NCBI GenBank assembly: GCA_905178155.1
Contig: CAJINV010000009.1
Coordinates: 744,001 to 808,000 of the forward strand
Direction of reading: 5' to 3'
Length of the DNA: 64,000 nt
From: Amoebophrya sp. A120
Lineage: Eukaryota > Sar > Dinophyceae > Syndiniales > Amoebophryaceae
The notes below the pieces were generated by a model, which saw nothing but the letters and a program-made list of their open reading frames with translations, did not search any database and was not told the DNA's origin. Shown one piece after another: positions 19,751-31,418 of the stretch. The first letter of the stretch is position 1. Each line of letters begins with the position of its first letter. The position numbers and the translations under genes were made by a program.

Positions 19751-22480
19751 ATGACATCCTTGCGACGACCGGAGCAAAATAGCACAGGGGGCAACCGCTT
19801 CCGCTTGCCCGCACTGCTAAATAATTTCGGGTGGAGAAATCGTGTGCATGTGCTGACCTCCTTGTGCATATTTGCCGAAACTGCAGACGCAGCAGCGACC
19901 TCCTGGAGTGCACACTCAGACCCACCTCCTGCAGCAGCTAGTTCTTTTGCCAGCTCAACGACACCAGGCTCTCTTCCATCGACCGCGCCGCCGCGTCAAA
20001 TTGGGCAAAAGCCAAGCCTTGCAGACTCGATTGCCCAGGCCCAGCTAGTTGCAGCAACTCGCCAACAGTGGGCGGATTATACTGCTGCGTCGCCAGGCTT
20101 CTGGTCTGAACCATGTCCATGCGGTTCTTCCGACCAAGCTTGGGCAAGTGCAGCTGCTCTAGGCGAAGATAGTTGTTACTTCACTCACCATGCGAGTGGG
20201 TTTCCGGGGCCGTTTCCCGTTCTCGCTGCAGCTCCATATCGTCCTCATCCTGGTTCTTTCACTCCGGTGGATGGAGTGTGTGCCTCAACAAGCCAGCCAC
20301 TGCAATTTGACCAGGTCTTTCCAGGCCAGCAACCTGCCGGATACGTGTCTGTTCCTTTCCTGGTTCCAATAGACCACCATTGCGAACAAGTAAAACGAAA
20401 AGGAAAAAGGGAACCTCCTCGGTGGAATCAACGAAGTCAAAGCTACATGTGGCAGCTACGGGAAGAGCGTCGCTCGGGCAACATGGCTCATCATGGTGAG
20501 CAGAAGCACGCTGCACGGACCCAGTGCCAGGAAGGTGGACAGTCACCGGCAGTGGCAGGAGCGAAGGTTTGCGGTAGTTCCAGTTTTGGAGAAGGTCCCA
20601 AGGACCAGCAAAAGCCCGAGCATCGTCCGCTTTTTAACGCCCACGAGATTGAAAAAAGCACCGCCTTTTTGCACGAAATCTACCAGGGACTTTTGGATTT
20701 GGAATATGGTGGAAAACCTCAGCCGCCGGTCGACGTGGAGTGTGTCCTATCGTTGTTGAAAAGTGTTGCACCGCGCAGCCAAAGTAGTTCACACCGTACG
20801 ACTCCGGTCCAAGCGCAAACTCGATCTGCCTTAAAATGTTCCCTCCAAAAGGTGCTCGAGGAGCAAGGGCTTGGCACTTTACTAGAAAGGACTTTTGCTC
20901 GGGAGCAGGAGGGGCAGCGCGGGAGCTACTCCTGCTGTCTCTCCGGTGGTAGTAGTAGCAGCACTACTAAGCCTTCGGGGGCCAAAATGGAAGTACCACA
21001 ACTGGAACGAAAAACAAACTACACGCGCCCGAAAACTCCGCTGCTAGCCAATGCCGATAATAATTACAAAAAGGAGAGCGACACGGAGCGTTGTGCTCGT
21101 CTACGTCTGTCGCGTGCATCTCCTGCATCAGCGTCGACTTGTACGTCCGCCACCCAAAGTCGCCGAAACAGCGGCGATTCAGTTGGGTGCGCGGCCCTGG
21201 CGGGCAGCACACCAACTCCAACAACTGCCACTACGTTAACCTCTACTGGAACCGACTCTGCCGCTTCCACTCCCTTTTTGACTCGGCGTATGCAAAGAGA
21301 AAATTCGTTTTCGTCCTCTTGTAGTACAGTGTCACTAGCTGCAGGAGGAGATGCCTCTCGCTCCTCTCCGGTTCTTGCGAACAAGACCACTGTGAAGAAC
21401 CAACGTGGAGCTTCGCCGCAAAATTGCTGGGCGGACCTTGAAGACAGTGACAAGGAGCTTGGAGGCCCCGGCGTCGAGCAAGATTCAGATGCGGATTCAC
21501 GTAGCGAACCAGCCCAGTCGGGCAGCAAAGCCCCGGCGCCCTTCGCCTGTATATTTCGCACTGTGCAAGACCAAGAGCAACTACCCGATGCCGAGTACGA
21601 GCAGAGAGGCGAAGCTGCACCTGCAGGGGCTGCTCCTGCTGATGCTGATAAAAATGCAGGGCCCTCGCTGGCCACCTGCGCTGTGCGCCCGATGAAGTCT
21701 TGGGCCGACGAGGAGGAAGAGTGCCCGTGGGCCCGACAGCGCAGTAGCGGCGGCCAGTTGTCCTCCTTCGCGTCGTGTGTGCACCATCTGTGTGAGCCTG
21801 CTGATGGTGTTGACAAACAGGGACACGAAGAGCCGACGCCAGTGGCATTTGAAGATGGACGAATGGACATGGAGATGAGCTGGACATGTTCATCTCTTTG
21901 TCGAGATAAGAGAGACGAACTGCAAAAGGTACACGAACTACAGGACCGTCTTACCGCTCACGACAGTACAGGCACGGTGCAACCAAAGACTGTCTTGATG
22001 AATCATCGAGAAGATGTTGATGGCCTCACCGACGAGTTTTCGGAAAGAGCTATTGTGAAGAAAAACATCGGCATAAGTTTTTTGGATGGCGGAAGTAGTG
22101 AAGACGAGGACATGCATTCGTTGGTTGGCGACGTGCAAAAGTTTCGATTGAGCGATGCACCGTTCGGAACTACCACTGTCAATCAGTACCACGCAGCACT
22201 AGCTCACACTCGTCAAAAGAATTTCAATGGCAAGAGAGGGCCGGTTGGCAAAGGGTCGCGGGACTGGCATACGCGCAGCACAAGCGCCTACCAATCTGCG
22301 ACAGTTCCTTGGTCAGCGGAATCGCAGCCCAGTTCAGGAGGCTGGAGGGATGCCACTCGAGGATGCTGGGGCGGGAAAAATAAAAAAGGCGGCGAAAAAT
22401 CGAAGGGAAAGGGAGCAGGTGCAAACTCTTGGCTCGACTCTAGCGGAAAGCTTTGGCAGCCAACACTTCACCATTGGTAA
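19751..22480 (+). CDS. Probable secreted low-complexity protein, 909 aa, paralogue of the gene at 24454
   Basis: Single intron-free frame. A weak hydrophobic segment lies at about residues 32-48 after an Arg/Asn-rich start. The motif FPGQQPAGYV at about 190 is followed by a hydrophobic Pro-containing run (PFLVPI). The acidic motif IGISFLDGGSSEDED follows Asn 772. Both motifs recur at the same relative places in the 508-aa protein at 24454 (YPGQQPSGFV and LGVSFLDSDDDDDE), so the two are probably diverged paralogues. The middle is Ser/Thr/Ala-rich and disordered. The C-terminus is Trp/Gly/Lys-rich (WRDATRGCWGGKNKKGGEK). I do not recognise any catalytic domain. Confidence 0.82.
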   Translation: MTSLRRPEQNSTGGNRFRLPALLNNFGWRNRVHVLTSLCIFAETADAAATSWSAHSDPPPAAASSFASSTTPGSLPSTAPPRQIGQKPSLADSIAQAQLVAATRQQWADYTAASPGFWSEPCPCGSSDQAWASAAALGEDSCYFTHHASGFPGPFPVLAAAPYRPHPGSFTPVDGVCASTSQPLQFDQVFPGQQPAGYVSVPFLVPIDHHCEQVKRKGKREPPRWNQRSQSYMWQLREERRSGNMAHHGEQKHAARTQCQEGGQSPAVAGAKVCGSSSFGEGPKDQQKPEHRPLFNAHEIEKSTAFLHEIYQGLLDLEYGGKPQPPVDVECVLSLLKSVAPRSQSSSHRTTPVQAQTRSALKCSLQKVLEEQGLGTLLERTFAREQEGQRGSYSCCLSGGSSSSTTKPSGAKMEVPQLERKTNYTRPKTPLLANADNNYKKESDTERCARLRLSRASPASASTCTSATQSRRNSGDSVGCAALAGSTPTPTTATTLTSTGTDSAASTPFLTRRMQRENSFSSSCSTVSLAAGGDASRSSPVLANKTTVKNQRGASPQNCWADLEDSDKELGGPGVEQDSDADSRSEPAQSGSKAPAPFACIFRTVQDQEQLPDAEYEQRGEAAPAGAAPADADKNAGPSLATCAVRPMKSWADEEEECPWARQRSSGGQLSSFASCVHHLCEPADGVDKQGHEEPTPVAFEDGRMDMEMSWTCSSLCRDKRDELQKVHELQDRLTAHDSTGTVQPKTVLMNHREDVDGLTDEFSERAIVKKNIGISFLDGGSSEDEDMHSLVGDVQKFRLSDAPFGTTTVNQYHAALAHTRQKNFNGKRGPVGKGSRDWHTRSTSAYQSATVPWSAESQPSSGGWRDATRGCWGGKNKKGGEKSKGKGAGANSWLDSSGKLWQPTLHHW

Positions 22481-24453
22481 AAGAAGTCAGCGCGGGCGTC
22501 GCGATGGAGATCAAATATTCAACAATCGTAAATTACGCTGCCGTCTCATCTCGACTTTTTTATGCACTCTTAAATCAACATGACTCCGTTTCGACTGAAT
22601 GATTTCTCTGCATTTTGCGCTTTTTCTCGTGTTTTCCGCACGATGATGTCTGCATTTCTATATTGTATTGATTAAAGTTGGGAGTGAAGATAGCGGTCAT
22701 GGGTCCGCACGGCGGTAATCTACTTTTTATGTCTATTGCCTTTCGCCTTGTAAACCATGAGCGAGTTCGTGATCATGGGCTCTACTAGTTCTAGTACTAT
22801 CGCAGCTGGACGCGCGAGGGTGCCTGTTTCGAGTGCAACCATATCCATGACCCCTGGATTTCTGTAAAGACGCACTATTTAGGCGAAATAGAACGATGCA
22901 CTTCCTCGCGACGTTCTTGCTCAGGACGAGCAGATCCATCTTATTTGTTTTCTTTTTTCTACTCTGTTAGAAGTGGTTAAAATTATGAAAGCACTGCACT
23001 TTTATACACAAAAAATAATGCGAATGCCTATTATTTAATGCTCAGCATCAGTGCGTTATGGTACAGAGCTAAATTTCAAACTTCCTTTGGGTTTTACTTT
23101 TCAATATACGCAAAATATAAAAGTTGCTTTCATTCTACTGTAGATTGGTCTTCAGCATCAGCTTTTCAGTGATATACATAGTGGCTTCGAATATTTTTCA
23201 ATTCTAGTTGATCAATTGCACCATCCCGCAGTAGAAAACAGGCCAACTCTGCATGATTTTCTATTGCACCATCCCGCGCAGGTTGTGTATGGTGTGTGCT
23301 GGTGTCGGACGCAGCACTACAAATGGAGGTTTGAACACGAAGTCCAACTATTGCGTTATCCTTCTCCGTGCGCAGGAGGTCGTATGATGTGATCTCTTTT
23401 TTCGGACGGTACAGTTCTGGTTTGGAAGAATAATGCGCCGCGTCCACAACTTGAACACCCAAAGACGACGTGTACGATGATTGTTAGAATATTTCAATTT
23501 TATCATTCGGGATACTTATCGGGGGGGATAAAGAAAGTAAAATGCAACAAATACATGGAAGCGCAGAAAATGAAAACGCGAATAAAAATGATAATGAAGA
23601 GTTGCTTGCTCTTCTCTTTTCGCATAGCTTTTTCTATGCGTTGTTGCTTTTTCCTGCATGAGATCGTTGTTTTTTCTTCTGAGCATGAAGCTGCGTCCAG
23701 CGCACCAATTCTTGTGAAGTAGCAAGTCTTGACAGTACAAACACGAAGATGAAGAAAAATATCCATTTATATCCTCCGGTCAATGTACAAGATCCTACCT
23801 CATCGAGGTCGGAAAATTGATCTGGTCGAGGACGATCGGATCCCGGGTCATTCACAAAATGCAAGTGGATCAAACTGGCTTGAAAAGTACAAGACTGATG
23901 AGTACTGATGTAAAACAGATGTCATGGTCGACGAGATTGTGATGATCATGTTGATGGTCAAGCGTTTCAATTTCGATGTTTTTCCTCATTCTCATTTACC
24001 TGAAGCCGCATTGCATTTGTTGGTTCTTGCTACTGAGAAAGTAGAAAAAGCTTCGGATCGACGTGACGGTGATGGCTCTCGGTACTATTTTACTTCCGAA
24101 ATTAAGAGCATACAGCCGAGGCTTTGTTAAGCGTCCTCCCCAGTTCAGGTCGACGTTCTGGTTCCTACAACTACATGATCTGCAAATTATAAGGTGAAGG
24201 TTTTTATGTCAAGTCGAAGTTTAAGTACACGGTTTTAGTTTCTTGGACGGCGAGGGTGACGCGACGTTGTACACCGTTTTCCTCGGACGGTTAGTTCTTG
24301 CACATCAACGAACAGAAGTAGAATCCGACTCTGTATTTCTGCTCCTTGCTTTAGATTTTGCATCGAACGCGCTCTAGCATCTGATTTGTCAGGAGTCTCA
24401 GCTCTTCCACCAGGTACAGACTGCAACGAACCGTTGCAATTCCATCGGTCACA
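22481..24453. other. Intergenic spacer, about 2 kb
   Basis: No supported gene. A short local duplication, ATTGCACCATCCCGC, occurs near 23216 and 23263. Nothing else stands out. Confidence 0.6.
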
Positions 24454-25980
24454 ATGAGGCTTCGAGCTACTGCCGTAAAGAGCATCGCAGTCGGGGTATA
24501 TTTGGGCCTCGGCGCCTCGAAGCAGGATTTCGCTTCAGCACTACGGTCTCTTCCTTCAAGAATTGATGATGCTAGAAGCGCCAGTGATCTTCATTTTCGC
24601 CAACAGACGCCAACACGTGAAAGGGGTGGATCGAGACCAACTGCTCAGGCAAGTAGAAAGAATCGAACCAGGTTTGTTGATCAAGAAGAACATAGCAGGC
24701 CCAGGAGCAGCACCGCCTCTATTAAAGCGAGCGATCCGACAACAGTTCCAGTTGCACAGTTGTCATTGAATTGTCACCAGCCTGCTGAGCAAGGTCCTCC
24801 TACTCCGGCTCCTCAGCAATACGAAAACCAACAATCTTCCCCGCCACCAGCAACAGCGCCGCAGGCCTATTTCGCCCATCCGCAATACCCAGGCCAGCAG
24901 CCCAGCGGCTTTGTAAATGCGTACGTCCCGGTACAGGTCGTGTTGTGTCCGTTTCTGGTACATGGAGACGGCGTTATTTCGCCTGCGGGAGGCTCTTTGT
25001 TCTGTCCAGTCCCGCGACGAGATCACGACTACCCGCTGCAGGGAACGGGAAGCGGCAGTGGAGGTCCCCCGAGGTCGACGCCGAGCTCCAGCCGCTCGCG
25101 TCCGCACACCCCAATTCTGGATGCTTCTCAAGAGCAACCAGACCGGCGTGACAGCGAAAAATTCTGGGAGCCTGCAGAGCTTCCACTGCGTCTTACTGAG
25201 CACGGGAAAAGGCTGCGCGACAAGGCAGAAATGGCACGGAACCATGATAATGAATATAAAGTTCGTGAGAAAAATGAACTGGTGGAGCAAGAAGCTGAAA
25301 AAATTACTAGGGCGAGGAGTCGTGCCTTGTTCGTGTCAGATCGAACAGCAGCTGACCTTGATCCTACGGACACACCCCGGACACAGGGTTTGTTGTTGCC
25401 GCAACAAATCCTAGTAGCGCAAGGAATTAACGCACTTTCCGAAACGGGCGACGCGGTGCGATCGCCGTCGCCTTGGTTCCCGCGTAGTATTGGCCAGAAC
25501 TCGGACGAACAGCGTAACAAGCAGACCCTGCCAGTGGCTCGTAGTCGTGATCCGGATTGTTCGTCGCCACAACAAGAGCAGCAAAGCGGAGCTTCGTTAG
25601 CAACCGCGCAAGATGCTTTTGCACAGCCTACGAGCATCCAGCCGCCATCGTTTCTTAATGCAGACAGAGCAGCGAACGCGTTCCCGGCGCCCGTGGCACC
25701 GCTTGCGGTCAATCGAAGTACGGATGCAGAACTCCGGTTTCGCCGACCTCTAGTACCAAGCGACTTGCGTGTGCAGAACTTGGGTGTCAGCTTTCTGGAT
25801 AGCGATGATGATGATGATGAGGGTCAAAACGACGCTGAAGAGCTGAAACTGCATCGGGATACTTATCTGGCACAGGAGAAAAAGACTGCACGGGGGCGCA
25901 AGCGTCTGGTGCAAGGTCAACATGCTGCGCCACCGCTGGGGGCCACGGGCTCCGCAGCCACTGATAAGCGAAGAAGCTGA
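24454..25980 (+). CDS. Probable secreted low-complexity protein, 508 aa, paralogue of the gene at 19751
   Basis: Intron-free frame starting at ATG 24454. Residues 1-25 form a signal-peptide-like segment (two Arg, then a hydrophobic core VGVYLGLGA). Residues 30-130 are disordered, Arg/Ser/Gln-rich. YPGQQPSGFV at about 145 precedes a hydrophobic run with Val/Pro/Leu. A Glu/Lys helical region follows at 250-300. Near the end, LGVSFLDSDDDDDE (about 443) corresponds to IGISFLDGGSSEDED of the upstream neighbour. Shared motif order, secretion-like start and adjacency argue for tandem duplication followed by strong divergence. Function unknown. Confidence 0.82.
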   Translation: MRLRATAVKSIAVGVYLGLGASKQDFASALRSLPSRIDDARSASDLHFRQQTPTRERGGSRPTAQASRKNRTRFVDQEEHSRPRSSTASIKASDPTTVPVAQLSLNCHQPAEQGPPTPAPQQYENQQSSPPPATAPQAYFAHPQYPGQQPSGFVNAYVPVQVVLCPFLVHGDGVISPAGGSLFCPVPRRDHDYPLQGTGSGSGGPPRSTPSSSRSRPHTPILDASQEQPDRRDSEKFWEPAELPLRLTEHGKRLRDKAEMARNHDNEYKVREKNELVEQEAEKITRARSRALFVSDRTAADLDPTDTPRTQGLLLPQQILVAQGINALSETGDAVRSPSPWFPRSIGQNSDEQRNKQTLPVARSRDPDCSSPQQEQQSGASLATAQDAFAQPTSIQPPSFLNADRAANAFPAPVAPLAVNRSTDAELRFRRPLVPSDLRVQNLGVSFLDSDDDDDEGQNDAEELKLHRDTYLAQEKKTARGRKRLVQGQHAAPPLGATGSAATDKRRS

Positions 25981-26773
25981 ACAGTCATGTATGAATATGA
26001 AAATGGAAAAAATTAGATTCGCCGCAGTGCGATTACAGCGACGCGCCACGTTGCTAAAATCTTAGTAGAGGAGAAAATGCGACTTTCATTTTGTTTCATC
26101 CAGAGACGCGACACATGGAAATTGCAATCAGAGATCTAGGTACGGTAGCAGTTTGAGTTACCGGAAGGAGATAGGCTTGATTCGATGTTGCTCATGTTCT
26201 CCTAAGCTCCGGCTCGCGTCACCACGAAGCTTCTATAAACGTACTCATTACAGTCCGCTCCAAGATATAATATCACCACGTCGAAGCTCCACAATCTGAT
26301 CTCATTTTTTTTTGCGTGTCTATTTTTGTCTGTCAAAGATCCATTTGCCAGTAGTGCCAAGACGCAGTTTTTGTTTTTTTTCTGTTGGCCACACTCAAGG
26401 GTGTGCAGTGGAGACAAGAACGTCACTCTTTCAAATTCGCCAACTTTGCAACCAGCGGTGGCACAAGAAGCAGCGTGATGAAAATCATGCAATCTTCTAT
26501 GCAGTAGTGGCCTCTTCACTTTCGCCGCATTTTTATCAGTGGTTCCGCCGTAGCTTTGACTCAAAACAAATTCAAACAAAAATAAATAAGATAGAAAGCA
26601 CGCTTCTTTCGTTTGGTTATACTAGCTATAGGTTCACTTATAAATAATATGCAACTGCACCATCAGTATCAGTTTCACTTTTGACATAGAAGCTCTTTGT
26701 TCACCTTGTAGATTATTCGTCCTTCATCTTCCGAACTTAAATACTGCCCACCAAATGATTTAAGTACAAAAAA
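25981..26773. other. Intergenic spacer
   Basis: Nothing recognised; small frames only. Confidence 0.6.
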
Positions 26774-29215
26774 ATGTCGAAGCCTTGCCCTTTCCGACTC
26801 GGGCAAATTTGCTCGGTATTATTCATCAGTAGTGTCCAGTTTTTGCTGGTGTTGAAGACCGCATTAGGGGCTTCGTTGGGAAAGCAAAAGCCGTCTGGCT
26901 CAGGAGCAAAGCCTACATCAGCATGGGACCCGCCGTCGAGGTCGAACTACTGTAGTGACGATGACCATTTCATCTACATTACAAGGCCTCACCCTGATCG
27001 TCCACGGAACAGGATGAAAGGACGACAAGGCTCCTCGCAGCAAACGAGAGAACCAGGCCAAAGCGTCGCCACGTGGGCTCAGAGTCAACCAGCGGACGCA
27101 GAACCAGATGCTGTCGCGCTGTTATCGCAGCTGAAGTTTCCCTTGTCGCGACAACAGGTTATTCTCCTAGCTGCCTACGATGAAGAGTACCGCAACAGCG
27201 TCCGAGTTCCTTTCCGAAAGAATGGAGACATGGACCTCGACAAGCTGATCGCAAGCCTATGCGACGGAACGAACACAGTCAACTGTCGCTCGGTCAGCGA
27301 AGCAGCCGGCAAGCGCATTGTTTCACGACGAGCAGCAGCGGCCCGGGTAGGAGCAGGTGCGAGGATTCTCGCGACCGCAAGAAAAGCAGTAACGGGACAC
27401 GAAACTGGTACTGGAGCCGCATCTCCAGATGAAACCTTCCGGATTACTACAGGAGGTAGCAGTAATCCCTGTACTAGTGTTGCAAGAACGTCTTCAGGTT
27501 TATACCCGTGCCCGCCTCCGGATGTTGATGTATCCACGTCGATCTTCACGAAAGCAAGCCGACAAGTCGTTCAGCACCAGCACCCGACCACTTCCACTCC
27601 GTGCTTCTTGGCGGCGGTGCCACCGTGTCCCGCGGAAGCACCGCGTTACCTGGACGCGGACACGGCATTGGAACACCTTCCGCCGATGATGCTGACCTGC
27701 GAAGCGCTTGAGCAACAGTTCTTACAGTTGCACCAGCACCAGCAGCGAGAAACGCTGCATGAAGATTCTCGTTTCCTGCATATTGATAGTGACCATGACC
27801 GTACGGACGTCGCGGCCACTACTGGACGAGAAGCAGAGAAGGAGCGCTTGAGCCTCAGCGAGCTTCTCGACATAGATGAATCGGATGCTGACGAAGAGAG
27901 CGCGGCTCAACAACGACAATTCGCCGTGCAAGGAAGGAGCACTCATGATGCTATTGGAGTTCACCATCGTCCTGAACCTGATGTTGTAGCCTCATCAAGA
28001 CAACAAGGACAACCATCAGCAGAGAGTTTTACTTGTTTGCTGCCTCTGCCCAAAGAGCCCAGGACTGATTTGATGTCGCAAGACGAGGAATCCGAATCTG
28101 ATTACGGCTATTGGACAGGCGACGAGAGCGAGCAGGAGTTGGGCCCGGCGTTTCTGAAGAAGAGACTAGGGTCTCCGAAAATGAATCGTCTTTCGGCTAG
28201 CAGGAGAAACACGTCCATGAATACTGCAGCCAGCACGGAGGTGGATGAAACCGAAAGAGAAACCGCCTCGTGTACGGAGCGGGATCCACGCGAAGAGCAG
28301 GCTTTGTCCTCGCCCTCCATTCTTGGACCTTACGACTCCGAGTTCGATCAGCAAATGCGGCGAATCGGATCGAACGGCAACGTTTCGGTACTGTCTCTGG
28401 GCGAAGGGCTAGGGCAGCAGTCGACCTACACATCATGTTCACGGGCCGCCACTCCCACTCCGGGCGTCATTTTTTGCAACGGAGAACTAGCGCGGCATCG
28501 AGATTGCTTGCTTACTTCTCAACTACACGATGATGGCCTCCAAACTCCCCCTCCTCCGTGGTCCGGTTCCAGCACGCCGCGACTCCAGTTGGAAGACCAG
28601 ATGCGGGAGATGCAGCAGCGACAAGCACTCCAAGATCACGAGAAAAAGTTCCGGGCCAAAGTTGCCGGCCAGGTTGCGTCCGCAGGTGCAGGCGGCAAAA
28701 GTGGAGGTGCCTTTTGGCCGCTGCAGCAAGAAGAAGGACCACCGGGTTTCTCCTCTTCGTCGGTGAGCTCTTCCCCGCAAGGGGGGCCGTCGCACATGAC
28801 TCAGCTCCAGCAAGCACTTGAATCTCATCACGCAGGACTGTTCGGCTCCCCGTTGCCACATAGATTTGAAGACCTAGAGCTGGATCACCCGTTCCTCACG
28901 CTGACGGATGGTGACTTTTCGACCTTTCTGCGTCAGATGGAAGATGAGGAAATTGTCAAACACGCACCGCAATCAGAGATTGATTTTTCAACTTTTAATC
29001 CTTCACCTTCACAACACTCAACATGGAAATCCAATCGCGCTGCCTTCGCTGCACCACCACAGAAAAGCCAGGACTTCAAAGTCAATACTGGGGGAAATAT
29101 GATGAACTCGCCGACTGGAGGGCTGTTAAGAACGAAGAACGCAGCTCGCTCTAGTCCTTCCAGTAGCAGCCACCACCAGTACTATCCCATGCCCACCCCA
29201 GCACCGACGCCGTAA
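26774..29215 (+). CDS. Probable secreted low-complexity protein, 813 aa
   Basis: Intron-free frame from ATG 26774, preceded by an A-rich leader. A clear hydrophobic segment lies at about residues 11-34 (CSVLFISSVQFLLVLKTALG), ending in a plausible signal-peptidase context (ALGAS). Residues 40-110 are disordered. A helical, more ordered part follows at 115-200 (VALLSQLKFPLSRQQVILLA). The rest is Ser/Glu/Asp-rich with acidic clusters (DESDADEE, DEESESDYGYW) and two copies of DFSTF near the C-terminus (about 718 and 737). No known domain. It ends in Pro/Thr-rich sequence. The gene is last in the row of four secreted-type genes, but I found no clear motif shared with the others. Confidence 0.8.
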   Translation: MSKPCPFRLGQICSVLFISSVQFLLVLKTALGASLGKQKPSGSGAKPTSAWDPPSRSNYCSDDDHFIYITRPHPDRPRNRMKGRQGSSQQTREPGQSVATWAQSQPADAEPDAVALLSQLKFPLSRQQVILLAAYDEEYRNSVRVPFRKNGDMDLDKLIASLCDGTNTVNCRSVSEAAGKRIVSRRAAAARVGAGARILATARKAVTGHETGTGAASPDETFRITTGGSSNPCTSVARTSSGLYPCPPPDVDVSTSIFTKASRQVVQHQHPTTSTPCFLAAVPPCPAEAPRYLDADTALEHLPPMMLTCEALEQQFLQLHQHQQRETLHEDSRFLHIDSDHDRTDVAATTGREAEKERLSLSELLDIDESDADEESAAQQRQFAVQGRSTHDAIGVHHRPEPDVVASSRQQGQPSAESFTCLLPLPKEPRTDLMSQDEESESDYGYWTGDESEQELGPAFLKKRLGSPKMNRLSASRRNTSMNTAASTEVDETERETASCTERDPREEQALSSPSILGPYDSEFDQQMRRIGSNGNVSVLSLGEGLGQQSTYTSCSRAATPTPGVIFCNGELARHRDCLLTSQLHDDGLQTPPPPWSGSSTPRLQLEDQMREMQQRQALQDHEKKFRAKVAGQVASAGAGGKSGGAFWPLQQEEGPPGFSSSSVSSSPQGGPSHMTQLQQALESHHAGLFGSPLPHRFEDLELDHPFLTLTDGDFSTFLRQMEDEEIVKHAPQSEIDFSTFNPSPSQHSTWKSNRAAFAAPPQKSQDFKVNTGGNMMNSPTGGLLRTKNAARSSPSSSSHHQYYPMPTPAPTP

Positions 29216-31418
29216 AAATTCTCATCCCGAGCAGCCGCAACGGGGGGGATTTTGCAGGGGAATAGTGGCAGCGGGTTTACCCCATCCTCGTCGTCCCTTG
29301 CGGTGGAAAATGAAATTGCTTTCGGTACTGTTTCTGGAGGAGGTGGAAGACAGGAAAAACAGCAAGAATAGGAAGTAAGTTGGCAGCGAAGGCCGTTCCT
29401 CGCTCGACGACTCCGCAACTGCCTGCAAGTACAATCAGGAAACTACAGGAAGGTACCATATCAAGATCTGTCCCTTTTATATGTGGTCCGATGGGATCCC
29501 GAGTTATTTTTTTTTTCTAGGAACAACAATGGAAAATGTAACGTACGACATCTCGCCTTCTACTCCTGGGAGACAAGAAGGCTGGTTATATTAGAAGAGA
29601 AGATGACGCGCAGGGTGTACAAACAGAAATAGAAACATCAGCATATGGATATGCGTAGCCCTTAATCTTAGCCGGAGATGTATTGTAGAGACGTGAAGAC
29701 AATCACAATCAACGACTGGTATATCTAATGCAACGACATTTTGATTTCGGTATAAATATCGTCCGAGTCCTCCTAGACAATCTATCACGACCGAAATATT
29801 TATCGAGAGCGCAAATCCAACTGCTGGGGACAATGTAGATACCGAAATAGTACTACCAAATATCAGATATCTATCGGGTGAAAACTTAGACACAGGATAA
29901 CGATAACATTAACATGCACTTGCACAATTCGTAATGACGATAAAATTGTAGCTCTTTAACAACCGGGACCAGCGCAATAACCATAGTCAAGGACAGCCAC
30001 CTACTATTGTCTGTATGAAAACAAGCTACAAATACAATCTTCTTGTCATGGACTTCTTTGACAAGGTGCGCTTGCACGTCGGCGCCTGCCGCGGTCGTAC
30101 CATTATTTCTAAAAGCTTGTCTTGGTTGTCTAGGATTGCGTCGCAACAAAGATCATGCAGAGAGAAGGCGTCTGCGATGGGTCATGGGGATGGCGATGAA
30201 TGCAATGTCATTATGCCCTTAGTGTCAGCGGTCTGCAGTAACGCTAACCTTATCCGTAACTACCTACACTAGAACTACTTGGGTTTTTCTTACGTGACAA
30301 TTACAATATTGCTTCATTTCATTATGATCTCTTTTTTTCTTGAGGACGCTGTGTTTGCAAGAGGGCAAGTTCGGTGATACGTTTTATCTTGTCACTCTCA
30401 GCTTCCTTATTTGCAAGTGCTACCGATGGCTCGCGCCGCAACTTTGTTCTATGCTCGCCTTAACCAGAACTGAAGCTCGTGAGATGCTGCATTCATCACT
30501 TGGGATTCTGTAGAAAAGTTGGGTATGCCATCAGACATGTAACAATAAAGCCAAAAGTTATGGTACCAAAGAAAATTTTAACGCTCTAGGCTCCATCGTT
30601 TCGAGCAGATGATTCTCAAAAATATTAGCTGTACAACTACTTCCATTGCATTTTTCTGTCAATTTTGGTGCTAGACTTGCACTTGGCGTCGCCAGCATGC
30701 GATTCCGATTCGCTACTGCCGCTATTTCTATTATACTCTCGCATAGATTTTGTTGTGTTCTTGCCTACTGCTGAGGCACCGAAACCGTGTAGGATCACGC
30801 AAGGTGGAACTTGTTCGTCCACTACCGAGTGCATTGACAAGATCCTGTTGCACCTTGTTGAAGATTCTCGCTTCTGGCGAACGAATAAAGGTAATCATAC
30901 ACTGTGAAACTGAAGGACTAAGATCTTCGAAAGACAGCCGATACGCTCGCCTGCTGTTGTGCAATGACTATTGCTAAAGAGCTTGTATCTGCATGCTAAT
31001 CGGCAGATCATGCTATGTGGACGAGGAGAACCCTTCCTGGCTCTATGCTTTGTTCACTTTTTCACAATGCCGGCGATCTATTCTCACGACCATGGCAGTC
31101 CAACAACCTTGAAGATGAAGAAGCAACCTTTTGTTAAGTGAAAACCCCCGAAGTTTTTCTAACTTTTACATTTCCAAAACAAGAAGTCTACATTTCCGGG
31201 TTCCCATCTTTTATGAATCATTGTTCAAATTTTGCTCAGAAGATGTGGTGTAATTTCTCTTTTTCAGTTGAGCAACAAGTCAATCAGCATTACTAACCTC
31301 CTTCCTAGCCACGGATGATCATGATGCGGCCCCCGCCCCACCTTATTACTAGCATTAAGCCTCACAACCATCGCGTTCGATAAGACATAGACAAATCTAC
31401 TCGCGCAACAAAAACACA
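29216..31418. other. Intergenic spacer, 2.2 kb, upstream of the Brr2 gene
   Basis: No supported gene or repeat. Short frames around 30650-30980 on both strands have no recognisable content. Probably contains the 3' end of the secreted-type gene and the Brr2 leader. Confidence 0.6.

Noticed and set aside
23166-23462. 98-codon minus-strand frame in a spacer
   Set aside because: No domain, signal or conserved motif seen, and every supported gene is on the plus strand.
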